From the NCBI GenBank assembly GCA_950022655.1, contig OX465579.1, forward strand, positions 53,609,950 to 53,673,949: 64,000 nucleotides of DNA, written 5' to 3'. The notes beneath the pieces are model-generated. The model was not told the origin of the DNA. It was given only the letters and a program-made list of their open reading frames with translations, and did not search any database. Shown here in pieces: positions 1 through 13,600 of this stretch (within the stretch, counting starts at the first letter, position 1; every line of letters begins with the position of its first letter). The position numbers and the translations under genes are program-made. Source of the DNA: Alentia gelatinosa. Its lineage: Eukaryota; Annelida; Polychaeta; Phyllodocida; Polynoidae.

Positions 1-1620
1 ACTTGACAAAACTGGCGCAAACCACTGGCGTTTTACAATCCTGTCTACAAGAACAATTTGTATTCTTTCCTACAGAAACGAATTACCTCTGCCAAGAAAC
101 CACAAAATTCACTTATTTGTATTGTTTTTAAATAATGACCCCATACAAATCATTGAAATACTTTGATAGCAATCTTAGATGCATTATTCTTTATTGTCCG
201 ATACATGAGCAATGTAGCAGGAAACGAGGACTCGGCTGCAACACTGGTGCCCAGAAGAACTCAGTACAAACTTGTTGTGTATATCTGATTTTTATTATAA
301 GACCTGCCATTGTAAGCCTATTTGCTTGGCAATGCACTTCAGTTTTAACTGGAGTCGTTGGAAGATGGAAATTATGTTAGATTCCAGTCTAAATTAAACA
401 CTCAAAATAAATATATAGGATGTATCACACCTACCTGTGAAAAAGGCAGAGGTGTATTCGAGACTATGTTCTATCTCATCAGCCCATTTCCAGTTGCCCT
501 CTGACACTTGAGAGATAATGAAAAAGATGGTTGTGGCGGCTGAGGCCACTAGTGTCACCATCATAAGGAACTTGAAGCGATAGATCAGTCCCTGTCAGAC
601 GAAGAGAGTATATTAACATTCAATTACAGGTATAACCAATCCACATAAAAAGGCAAATGAATTATTTATCGGACAAGGCTCGAGCTAGATCTGAACTGGA
701 AGGCAGCAACCGCGATATGAATCGCTGTCAGTCCAGCGGTTCTATTTATAGTTTGGTACCAAATGACCCCTTTTGGCCAATCACAACGCTTCACGCCATC
801 TGACTGGCGATCTGTTGTTTATGTTGTCACCAAGGCATCGAACGTGGGTTCACAACAATGTCAACAACTTTATCTGTGGCCTTGTAAATATATTTCAAAA
901 TTTTTTGAATATCTAAGTTACAGCGGTTTCATCTATGAGAATCTTCAGGCTGCAAAACCAAGTGAGGCTAGAAAAGCTAGCCACTCTGGAGGTGCGGTAA
1001 CCAACTAGTAATAGTTGATTTTTGTATTTCAGCCAGAGGAGTCTAGGACACCAGGTATCTGATTGAAATATGATTGGAAATAAAATGTGTTCCCAATGTA
1101 TGAGTTGGTTAAAAAAAAGGTTCATAATGCTAAAAAAAAATAGAAAAAATAAAATAAAAAGGCAAATGACAAGAAAGTGCACATAACCGTACATTTTACC
1201 GCATGCATGAATACTTTCATAAATCATCGGATTTAGCAATTTCCATGAAAATTGAAAAGAGATGATCAGATAACACTTGACGTGGGAAATCACAAACCAA
1301 CAACACCTAGATTATAGTATTGGTATTTTCAATTTTCTTGGGTAATACATCTTTAAAATCCTGTTAATCAAACCCATTCAATATAAACGCTGGGGAAAAT
1401 ACGAAAACTGCTCGATGCAAAAACCTTTGCATTTCGACTTTGCTGTGTAAAAACTTTCAAACATCTCGTGAATTAGTTCATCCTAAATGCTACTAGTTTG
1501 TCTAAACGACGCCTTCGCCAGGGATTGACGTTCTATTCGATATAGTAGAGCGGCAATTAGTTCATATATAGAGGCATAGGTCGTACTGTGCCTCTACTTT
1601 TCTCTTGTATAAAACCTTAC
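1..1620. other. WLS introns 11 (partial) and 10
   Basis: Bases 1-434 and 592-1620 are intronic. No coding exon, RNA gene or recognisable mobile element was seen. The sequence is AT-rich with short A-runs near 1130-1160. Confidence 0.6.
435..591 (-). CDS. WLS: WLS exon 11 (last exon in window)
   Basis: Encodes [14 protein letters not shown], a membrane helix, and EGNWKWADE...SAFFTG. It ends in phase 1 at a GTAGGT donor. The next exon (expected to start IYGMWN-like) was not found in bases 1-434, so the gene continues off the left edge. Confidence 0.95.
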
Positions 1621-4600
1621 CGTGTAATATTTCCTGCGAGCTTTGTTCATGGAGGGCAGAGCAGACCTCTTGGCAGAGATGTTGCGGAACACGCGGAAGA
1701 TCATGTAGCACAGGAAGAGGAAGTAGAGACAGGCAGCGATACCCGCCAGGATGATGAAGCCGAGCTGTCCGTAGTTAAGGCCAACTACACCTTGTTACAA
1801 TGGTTGCACGTTATGGTTAAAAAAATCGGAAATGAAAAATAACTAGACACAGGCCTCAAAGCGAGTGAGGCTAAAAAAAAAGGTCCCTTTAAAAGGTTGT
1901 CTTTTTGATAGAATGGACATCCAATAAAAAAGGAGCTTATATCAAGAACTGATTGATGTAACAATATATAGAAGATCTCACAAGCTCCTTTATAAAATCT
2001 AATTGTAAAAACAAGAGCTAAAGTGTGCATCAAAATAGAATTGTTGGCCTTTAAGGGACAAATTAGCGGGTGGATGCACCTGTGCAGTTTTTGTCAGGTT
2101 GTATTTCCTGAAAGTCTGGCTAGTAGCGATCGTAGTTTATTGTCTCTGAAGCAGTTCCAGAGTTTCTGCCAATTAATATGAACGTGCTCCTTGGATATTG
2201 CAATATTGCATTGGCCTCAGCGGCGAAGATGCTGTTTTTGGCATGAAAGGCTTTCTTGAGGTTACTATATGGGGTGTGGACTCCAAATCGAACTCTGCTC
2301 TTACTCTCTACATTGGGAAACCTGCTTCTCGGTACTGTAAGTCTGTCTTTAAATGCCTTCACACACCATCAAAACATACTACCCTTGTGCCATTAACCAA
2401 AATGATGTTTGATTTGAAAATACTGACAAAGGATTGAACGACCATATTTGACCAAGAGATGTAACAGGCATCTTAGATATCTTTAAATAGTTGAAAATGT
2501 AACAGACATCTGTAGCTTCATCAGATACCTTTGATTCAATGTATAACTTAAATCTATCAGTCACTTGATATCAAATTCCTTAATCAGACTTCAGGGTATT
2601 TTTTTTCCCTCTTGGGATAAAAAAGGTTATTAAAGAGTAAAAAAAGAGTTGATAATTAGAATCAATTGCTTTCTGTAAATTAAAAAGTTGACCCATTCTG
2701 GAGGCCTGATGGAACCTTTCAGTGGCCTGTCGGTGACGTGGTGCTGCTAAGGTTCAGCTGGGTCCACTTGGGATATGGCCTGGTTCAGCCGACAGGAGAA
2801 TATTGAGAGAACATTCGAGAGACTATATTACGAGTCTCTGAAGTTGGGTTCATGGGGAAAAGGATACTGCCAGCTTAGTGCCTGTTTCTGTTACCCAGAT
2901 GCTGTAGAAAGGGTTGGTAAGCTGCACACCCCTGGAAAAATAGAGACATTTTGCTGCGTGCATGTTAAATCTACAAAAAATGTATTCAAATGTTTGTATG
3001 GGGCTGGCAATCTTTCATAAAAGTATTAAATATCTTCAATATCGTGAGAATTCTAGAGAATACATAAAATGGGATTTTGGAAATCAATGTGCAGTACATA
3101 TTTCTCCAGGTATCAAGTCAGTGAAGTAATTAATATCCTATCATAAGTAGGGGATAAGATACAGAAAAGTTCAGCAAATACTGATTAACTTGGGGGACCG
3201 ACCTATACTCTCCCATAAAAGCAATACATACCTTTCACACATCTCAAAGACGAAGAGACAAATGCACCCAAATATTACGGCACTCAGATGTTTCCAGTAC
3301 ATCACTAGGCGGTTCCGTTCAATCTGATCCTGTCAATTCAAAATTAAACATAGTGAACACTTACATCATCCGAAACTATTGAGATCAGGGTTCATGCTGG
3401 TAACAGCCAGGGTTATATCACAGCGAGGGTGAATCTATGAGATTAGGATGACAGGCAAGCAGGAAACACAGCGGCACGGCTGAGCCTCGAGGCTGTGGTA
3501 TTAGAGGGTCTACTAGTACAACACATCACTTTCCGGTATGAAAGGACTTCATATTAATTTCAAAATGGTGTATTTTCTACTATATAGATTGGTCACCTCA
3601 GGTGACTGTAAACCTGAGAATATTACCCACCGATCCTACCTATGACTGGAAGATAAATAAGTCAATCTCGCAAAACAAAAGAAAGAAAACTCACCATCAT
3701 ATGTTCGCCGGTGAAGATAATCCAGAAACAAAGCAACATGGCATAGAACAGTCCCTGACGGATGTCGCCCAGTAGTAGCATGTATGGCATGTCGAATCTC
3801 AGCGTCAGCCACTCGATCGGCACTAAACAACAAGCACATAACATCTCGTTGGTCAAATCCTCTCCTTGATATTCCACACACTTAAACTCTTTTATTCTAT
3901 ACCTATATGTATATAGATATATTTCTTTTGATTATAGCATATATTCACCATATTTGGCGGTCTTCCATTACAGAATTGGTCCGGCAGACCACAAACTATG
4001 GTGAATTATTCATATGCTATAATAAAACAAAACGTTCGCCATCGGCAGCAGTTGGAAGACTTTGTAATCATTAAATAGTGATTTGCTGAGTACAAATTTT
4101 ATTAATTCCAAATTTACCTTTATAGAGTTGTATCATATCACTTTATCACAAATATAACGAATCTCGTAAGTCAAAAAAACAGTCTGTAATAAGGCTTTTT
4201 TCCAATTGCCCATCGAAAATGGCAGTGATTAATTGAGTTCTCCTGCCTGTCGGTGGCACCACCGACTGCACTGCACCATCGACTGCACTTCAGTATCAAA
4301 TAATCGGCGACAGTGCAGTGGATGCCTTGTTTTTAACCACATTTCACATATCTATAATGATGGAATTTTCAGGCTGAAACCTTGAGCTTTACCGATGAAA
4401 TTAAAGCGTGCTTGCATTATTTCATGAAATTGATCGGTAGCTCCTGACTGCAGGTGAACTGGAATGGCAAATGGCCAATGAAAAATGACCTTTAAAGAAG
4501 TATCCCAATTCCATGGATAAATATTTGATATGTGTTAATGTGAAGAGTCATCTTACTGTTCATGAAGCTCAGTACAAGTCCTAAAGCAAAAAGTGTCCTG

Positions 4601-7600
4601 CAAAATACAAGAGAGAAGATGGTAAGACCAGACTGTAATGGTTTACAGAGCAGGGAAATACAGCCATGATACAAAGCTCTATAGAAAATTTAATACGGGA
4701 ATGTGCCTTTTTCAATCTTAATTTTAAATGTCATTTTGTTGGTTTCAGTTTGAACTTGAATCTTAGAGCGTTAACGACTTTTCCAAATCTAGCTCAATTC
4801 GGAAAACATTTGTCAGGAGCAGCGAATTCAGATACGAAAAATTCCTGAGGTACCAGTAGGTGGACTTAATTGCTCTCTTGTGTATATGTTACGAGACAGC
4901 TACAGGCATTCAGATTATTACAAACCATGGTCTCTCATGCTATCATGTTGTTTGGATGGAATCTTTCGGTTGTTAATCTTTTTACAATTCAGGACAAAGA
5001 TTATGGTAGAAAATCATTGAATCGTTCAGATCTGCAGATCTCTTACCGGCCAATATTCAAAGGGCATTTTCAAACAAACTAGGATATTTTTGTTAACGTG
5101 AGAAATAACGTACTTTTCTAGCAACATGGGTGGACGCTCGAGGCTGGCAATGCGGTTCCAGAACCAGCAGATGGTGAAGAAGAGTAACGGGAAGACAGCT
5201 GTCTTCATCCAGAACCACACCTTAGTAAAACCCCCATTTTGGTGGATTTCCTGAAAAATATTCGTAAACATCATAATCCTGCAAAATCTTAATCAGAACC
5301 ATGTAATATAGGAATGAATTCCATCCGAGCTTGCTGGGTAATTCCGTTGCTCATTTCACTACTTCATCAATAAATGAAAAGAACATAAATAGTCTCCATA
5401 TGCAGTCCTTAATATGAGTTTTCTCTGGCGCCCTGTATCAGGAGTACTTCACTGCCACTTATGATTCCTACCATCTATGGTCATAAAGTTGACTTTTTTC
5501 TACGGCCATGTGGTTACTTCAATTTGCATCGCCAAGTTAACAATTTACTCTAACCATCCTTATAAACTGCGATAGTGAAAACAGTAGAATCATTCATGTA
5601 ATAAGTCTAGTCCAGGCAATTTTACAGACCGATACACCATTAATGGTCCAACAATTATGTGGTCAGAGATCTCTGAATAAATTGAGTTTATTGAATATAG
5701 AGAAATGACATTTTTCAATACCTCCAACCGATAATCAAGATACCAGCTGAGAGTCAAGATAAAACATTGTAAAGCCAATACATACCACCAGTGTTAGCTC
5801 CTTCAGGGACCCAATGCCCACATTCATACCCGTCTTATCGTGTACGGGGATGCGAATGTTCAGCAGATACTTTTTGTAGTGACAACTTCCAAGCTCAAAG
5901 AACGACAGCAGATCGCACTTCATGGAATCGCCGTCTTGGAACTATGTTCGGAGTACAAATTGGCTTGGATTAATATATAGAAATATAGGCCATTGTCATA
6001 GTTTATTCTCTGTCTTGTGATAAGCTGATAATCTCACAATTCTAAGTATCAGTAATATCCGGAATCATAGTTTCTGTGGCTGTACATGATAAATACACAG
6101 TAAATTTGACGATTAGATGAACTGATGCCGTAGGTCCGCCTTATCTCTGCCACAGAGTAGCCTGTACACACCATGACTGCATAACCAAAAACCCAATACA
6201 TGTATGTCCGTTCAACGCCACCTTACAGTGACTTCTTCACTTGGGCGTTCGCCCAGACAAACCCGGCAGAGTCCAGCCTCATGCCTATGGGGAACACACA
6301 GTAACCACACCTAAGGTGTGAAAGGTGGGTGTGATTGCAGGAATATTGTTATTTGACGTATTATACTTCTGGGACAATCTAGAGCAGTACAAACTTCCTA
6401 TTTGATAATTGTCTTGGTTTTAACATGGAAAAAGATGCCAATGTATTATTTTGTATCCAGTTTCGGTGTACCTGTGTTATTTAAGGTATTTCTAAAGTAT
6501 TACTGAGGTGATACACATGTCTGACGCACCAAATTGTAGCTGAAATACAATACAATACGATGCAATTGCTGTTGTTTTTTTACGGAAATAATGTCCACTG
6601 GTGTTATGAATGTATTACGTTCATACACTCAGTACAGACATGATATGAAAGGATTGGTCTTTGATATAGCAGTAAGTGTACGGTATTTATCATTTCAAAC
6701 TGATGGATGTATAATGTAAAATGATTGATATGGCTTCCAAACATGCAGGTAACGTGCTATAAAATACCATGAATAAGAAACACAATATGAACAACGATAA
6801 ACTGCCATGAAGAATTAATTTACCATTAACTACAATATACAGACATAAATTACTCTATACTACAATATATTTCTGAACCTAGAAACGCCAATACACAGCA
6901 CAAACTAACACATAAACACGAGACCTACTATAATCTCCCATAAGATAATTATAGAAAATCATAAAGTGCCTCAACCAACTATAATCTGCCACATTGATTG
7001 GATATTTAAAGCCCTACTACTCTGTGAACTCAGTAGTTCATGGATCAATATACACATATATTAAGCTAACTGTAGGGGATTTCAATTGGCAATCAACAAT
7101 GCCTTGAGTAAAAAGGAAACATTTTTCAGTTTCACCTTCATGGATGAGTGCACACAGACCTTTCCTCTGACCACAGAGGAGGTGTGAAGCGCAGCGCCCC
7201 CTATAGTGACTTGGGTCATATATATGATCGCGGCTGCCTCACAGTGCCACTTTCGAACATGCCAGCAAGAGGGAAGGAGCTCTGAGAAGAGCCCACACCA
7301 AAACATGCAAAATGCAAATAGCTCTTGTGTCATGAATAATAGGCCGATTTTGATAAACAAAACATTGTTAGAAACCTAAGACATGGGCCTATTTAGTGAT
7401 ACACATGTCATATACCTGTGCTATGGCTAAGGTTTCCTGTCGTAGGTTGAACATTGGAATTTGTGGAAAAAAAGGTTGTATTCCACGACACAAAACAGGC
7501 ACAAAACGTGGAGCTCTATTGAGCTCTATTGTGGTTTGGAGTACATTAGATTTCACTCTATCAATATCTGAAAATATTTTGGATAGTGCTCTAATAGTTT

Positions 7601-10600
7601 GTATGTAATAGCTGTTACCAGTTAGCCTATTTTAGCATAGGAATCCGCATTCAGCTGTCATTTGAGACCATGCCGAAACAATAGGGGGCGCTACGCTTCA
7701 CACCTCCTCTGCTCTGACCATGTGGCTCAAACTTGGAGGGAAAACTCTATTCCTATGTACACCAATAAAGTAGGTCAAGCCAATATCTGGTGGTAAATGA
7801 TATTGCTAATAAAATTTACAATCCAATATCGTTTGACTGGGTCTTGACTGATCCCTAGAATACAGTTATGAACCATTTTGACTTCTATTTGTGTGTAAAT
7901 ATCCTGAATAAACCATCCTCTCATACACCTGCTGCCCCCCCCCCCCCACATTATGAGATTTAGAAAAAATACATGAATAGCACATCAAATATGTATTTTA
8001 CCTAAATAATGACGCTTCCTAGGGTGTAAACAACTGTCAGTGCCACTTATGGAGATGGTAAATGTTACACTTATGCTCACTATAAATCAATATTGAGTAA
8101 ACATCTGTTTGAGTATGCCAATTTAACCCAAAATCCCTCCCACTTTTAACAAATAATGGAATATCTCAGCAAATATAGAATCTACCTAGAAAATTCCACT
8201 ACCTAGCACCTACTGTTTTTTTTATTCTCTTTCAGATGATTGAACCAGTTCTACAGGTAGAATATGTCCATAAAGGAGTTCTTAAAAACGGAGCTGTGAC
8301 TCATAAAGTCCCCCCCCCCCCCCCCCAATTGAAATATCTTTTTTCTGAAAATCCATGTCAAAATACTAAATACTAAAACTGTAAGGCATTGTACCACCAT
8401 AAAACCTTCTGTCCAAAACAGAAATCATATTCCTATCTCTACTTAGTGAGCTATGAAAAGCACAAATGTGGTCAGGTTGCCTAGTGACTTTACAAGAATG
8501 TGTACTACAGTAGGCTATAGCCATAACCTAAAGACCAACTGTCCACCTGCTAATAAACAGCTATTACCAAATCAGTGACTGCAAACTACCACAAGATTCG
8601 ATAAATATCAATAATACTGCACACCCCAAACTCATAATCATCCATAGACAAGAGCTAAATGTGCATTATCAAATAGAAATATTGGCCTTTAAAGACCAAA
8701 TGAGCAGGTGAACGCCTTTAAAACTAAATACAGGGCATCCAGGGCATCCATGTATAGGGAAGGGCCTGTATTGATTGGATATTTAAAGCCCTACAACTCA
8801 GTGAACTCAGTAGTTCATGGATCAATGCACACATATATATTTAGCTAACTGTAGGAGATTTCAATTGGCAATCAAGAATGACCTGGATACATCGTCCTGA
8901 AACGTTTTTCAGTTTCATCTTCATGGATGAGTGCACACAGACCTTCCCTCTGACCATGTGGCCCAAACTGGGAGGGAAAACTCTATTCTTATGTACACCA
9001 ATAACGTAGGTCAAGCCAATATCTGGTGGTAAATGATATTGCAGATAAGTTTACAAACCAATATCATTTGACTGGGTCTTGACTAATTCCTAGAATAAAG
9101 TTATGAACCATTTTGACTTCTATTTGTGTGTAAATATCCTGAATAAACCATCCACTCATACACCTGCTGCCTCCCCCCTCACATTATGAGATTTAGAAAA
9201 AATATATGAATAGCACATCAAATATGTATTTTACCTAAATAATGACCCTTCCTAGGGTGTAAGCTACTGTCAGTGCTACTTATGGAGATGGTAAATGTTA
9301 CACTAATCCTCACTATAAATCAATATTGAGTAAACATCTGTTTGAGTATGCCCATTTCACCATAACCCCCCCCCCCCCCCGCCCCACTCTCAACAAATAC
9401 TTGAATATCTCAACAAATATAGAATCTACTTAGAAAATTCCACTACCTAGTACCTACTGGTTTTTTTATTTCTCTTTCAAATGAGGCATTTTATATTATG
9501 ATTGAACCAGTTTAAGGGGTAGACATATATGCACAAGGATTAAAAGTAGGCATGGCATTGCCATGATTTCGGTTTCAACAAGTAATGTATACAGGGAGGG
9601 AGGGAGGGAGGGAGGGAGGGAGGGAGGGAGGGAGGGAGGGAGGGAGGGAGGGAGGGAGGGAGGGAGGGAGGGAGGGAGGGAGGGAGGGAGGGAGGGAGGG
9701 AGGGAGGGAGGGAGGGAGGGAGGGAGGGAGGGAGGGAGGGAGGGAGGGAGGGAGGGAGGGAGGGGGAAGCCTGTTGCAATATATAAAAATACACTACTGT
9801 CGCCGGGTGTGGACCACATCTGACCTGTGCGAGCCCCACCCGCTAGTAGGTATTCATTGAACAGTAACTGGTGCTTGCGCAATATATAAAAATACACTAC
9901 TGTCGCCCTGTGCGGACCACATCTGACCAGAGCGGGCCCCACCCGCTAGTAGGTATTCATTGAACCGTAACGGGTGCCTGCGCAATATATAAAAATACAC
10001 TACTGTCGCCGCATGCGGACCAACTCTGACCAGAGCAGGCCCCACCCGCTAGTAGGTATTCATTGAACTGTAACGGGTGCCTGCGCAATATATAAAAATA
10101 CACTACTTTCGCCGGGTGCGGACCACATCTGACCAGTTCACCACAGGGTATCCAGGGTATCCAGGGTCTAATTATTCAGGATTCCTGAATATATTACTGT
10201 AATGTATTATAATATAAGCCGCAAAAAACGTACCCTGTCTCCCCTAATATATTTCGGTCTTGACCTATAGGTCAAACCGAAATAATAAAGGAGTTCTTAA
10301 AAAATGGACCTGTGACTACAAATGTCCACCCCAAACTGAATTCACTATTATTTTAAAATCCCTACCAAATTACTAAATATCAAAACTGTATGGCATTGAA
10401 CCACCATAAAACCTTCTGTCCAAAACAGAAATCATATTCCTATCTGTACTTAGTTAGCTATAAAAGGCAAAAATGTGGTCAGGTCACTTAGTGACTTTAC
10501 AAGCAGTTGTACTACAGTAGGCTATAGCCATAACCTATAGACCAACCGTCCACCTGCTAATAAGTGACACTACAAGCATGTGTACTACAGTAGGCTATAG

Positions 10601-13600
10601 CCATAACCTAAAGACCAACCGTCCACCTGCTAATTATGTTACAATAGCTATTCTGGCATAGCCTACCTTTAATATATCTATAGAGTGTACATATATATGT
10701 AAATAATATATGCACAACTAAATGGCTTAAAAATCTTTTCTTTTTTTCAATCAAACGATTGCTGGTGTTCAACTATTAGGGTGAGCTGAGGAATTGCTGT
10801 GACTGGCATGGGCAAGGCCTACTACGACTGTGACACTCCCTGATCTATTAAACGAAAGTTAACCATAAAATAAAACAAACGTTATACAGTATGGTTTGGG
10901 TATAAAAACTTTTGTGACATAAGAAGTATTGGATCAAATCTTCTCGAATCCTCTGGAGGGGTTCTGCCCTGGGGGTTGAGCGTGGCCACTAAAGGCCATG
11001 GAAAAACATTAAACGTCCAGAACCATGACACAAGACGTACATGTAGTTGAGAAAAAAACAGGGTGACAGGGAGATGTGTGACTAGATACTAATGGCGATT
11101 CTTAGAAATGGACAACAATCCTCATGCTAACACTATCAAGAACGTTCACATAATTGGCCAGTGATGTAACATAAACTATGTAACGGTGGGCAACGAGTGC
11201 AGAACACAAAAGCAGTCTAATCGACTCTTAATTACTACCAGTTGGTAGTTTTATTTCATATACCTGTTCGGTGGTTTCCGTTTCATTCTCATTTCCTCGC
11301 GCCTAGCGGTTAAAATTGAGATGATTTTTGTCAATTAGCTCAACTTGCGGTAATTAAAATGTATATAGATAAAATGGCAATTATAACTATATGCGCACTT
11401 TCGGTATACATCAAAAAGTCATTCGAGGACGTTTTTTCGGCAATGTGATTAGCCAAAGTAAATATGTCAAACTACAAAATGTTTCGTTAAACTGTATCAA
11501 ATAGGGACATAAAACGGGTAACTGTGTGTATAGAGGTAAACCTCTTAATTCTTGAACCAATACGGATCCTATAAAAGAACGATAAACGAACACTAATAAC
11601 GTTAACTGTAAAACCCTTACCTCTATCCTATATGTTGCATTCTGAATAAAAGCGTAAAAACTATTACATCATAATAAAGTGATAATAACGATAAGAATCT
11701 ATCCTCAGCGACATGCATATGTAATGCCATTTTAAGAAGACCCGGTAGTGTACAGAACCAAAACTCAGCCCAAGACTTCAAACGTAAGTTTCTGAACTCT
11801 TATGTAGGCGTTGTAATTTTCTCCAAGGAAAAAACTCGTTATGCTATGTAGCGTGCTTTTTAATATATTCTAATCATGCCCTCCTTACTGCTGCTAATTT
11901 TTGTTGAAATAATCTATTTATAAATGTCATTTGATATAGATTAAAGCCCTTTCAAAATTAGTACAAATGTATGACGATGATGCCAAACTTGGATCCATAA
12001 TCAAAAGGCTAGCCACAGAAATGTTATTCCGGATGAATAAAGTATTAAAAAAAACAAAAAAACAAGAACTGCTACTCTGAAGTACCTACTCAATATTTAT
12101 TATGTGATAGGTAATTATCCGATTACTTACCTTTGGTAAAAAGTATGAAGGAGAATTAAGGTTCTTGCGAGCCTAGGGACACTACTGAGTGCCCTAGGGT
12201 AACAGGGACGGTTTGTATCTATTCAATTTGTCAGTGGTGTCATAAAGAAACATACTACAGTCTACACTCCATATATACAGATTGCTAGGGATATTTCTCA
12301 CCACTAAAATGACTTTTTCAGGTTAAGGTTCCTTTGGCTTCTTTTCAATGCACAAAGTTGGCATGCTGTGCAATGTAAGCTGTACATACACCTCCTCATA
12401 CAAATTGCACTTGCATCCCTGAGATTTGCTTTCCTCTAAAACGGGATTCACACGGAGGGACTCATGTACTTGAAACGTAGGTGCCTTACCCATTTTGCCC
12501 TATATCCAATAATTTCCCCCGTGTCCAATAATCTCATAGAAGATTCTGCAAGAAATTCGGGTGTGCTGTGTCTGTAATCTCCCCGAGATTCGGTGCGGAA
12601 TTAAGTGTAGGGAACACTCACCCCTTGAGGTTCACAATGCAGTTGGCGCACCTCAGTAGAGCGAATGACCTCTATCCAGTCCTGAGTGTCGTTATCGCGA
12701 CCTCCTAACCTGACGTCCATCGTCAAGAGTGGATCCATTGCTATAAATAAACATCGGAAGTTTCACTTGACCTATATAACATTAAAGAAATTCACAAACA
12801 ATGATAGAAATAAAAGATGTGCCACAAGTTCAGGTTGTGTACTAATCTCTTGAGATTCCTGAGAAACCTTAACAAGTGGCATATTTGTCAATTCTTCCCT
12901 CAAAAACAAAAAACACACTTGATGATTTAAAAGTTAAATTAGACTTACTTTGGTAGGTGATATTTGACTTAAAGTATATGATGTTACTAACCTTTATTTG
13001 GGTTTCAGATGATATTTATTTCCATGATAAGCTACTATGTCGCGAAACGTTACGTTGGGCTTATACACGAGCGCACTCTATAATATTTAGCCTATCAGGG
13101 CATCTCTGAATTTTGGCCATTTAGGCCTTTCACTACAGGACATTGTATATCAACTGGGGCAGAATCTCATTATAGCATGGTTCCTTCTAAAAATATATTG
13201 ATTTAGATTCCGATTCTTCCATTGAAGATTTTCTATAGTTTTACTCATAATGCTTGATAGGCACCTAATGTCATCGGTACACGGTCATCTCGGCCCCATC
13301 GGCATCTCGGACCCCTTTTTATGCGGTCATCTCGCGGCCGCGTTTCACACTCCCGCTTTCGCGGGTTAACGATAGGGTTAATGTTAGGGAAAGGGGTCGG
13401 GATAGGGTTAGGGTTAGGGTTAGAGATAGGGTTAGGGTTAGCGTTAAGGTTTGGGATAGGGTTAGGATTAGGGTTAGGGATAGGGTTAAGGTTTGGGATA
13501 AGATTAGGGATAGGGTTAAGGTTAGGGTTAAGGTTTGGGATAGGGTTATCACACATGTTTAATAATATATGCTTTTGTTTTGTAAGATTCTACATTGTGG

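Larger units (their letters stand above)
3330..5785. other. WLS introns 7, 6, 5 and 4
   Basis: Introns 3330-3694, 3823-4556, 4598-5113 and 5251-5785 contain no coding sequence or repeat that I recognise. Intron 6 has short complementary runs near 3950 and 4010 (TATGAATATTCACC-like), probably a small inverted repeat. Confidence 0.5.
8649..10640 (+). repeat. Dispersed poly-C repeat family, copy b (interrupted by tandem repeats)
   Basis: Starts 'agagctaaatgtgcat' and ends near 'aaagaccaaccgtccacctgctaat'. The stretch 9540-10280, with the GGGA microsatellite and the 103 bp tandem repeats, is extra relative to other copies. A C-tract lies near 9367. A partial duplication of the tail is visible at 10500-10640. 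Confidence 0.75.

Noticed and set aside
2120..2362. Minus-strand frame with [10 protein letters not shown], reminiscent of an RNase H domain of a non-LTR element.
   Set aside because: Only one short motif fits; flanking sequence does not extend the match in any frame. Kept as a weak note only.
2820..2867. Continuation of WLS exon 9 past GCA (VSFSP then stop).
   Set aside because: It runs into TGA at once; the GTATCC donor joins in phase to exon 10 with family-like sequence.
9496..9942. Long open frames rich in PSLPP or REGG on both strands.
   Set aside because: Produced by the (GGGA)n microsatellite; no start or codon signal outside the repeat.
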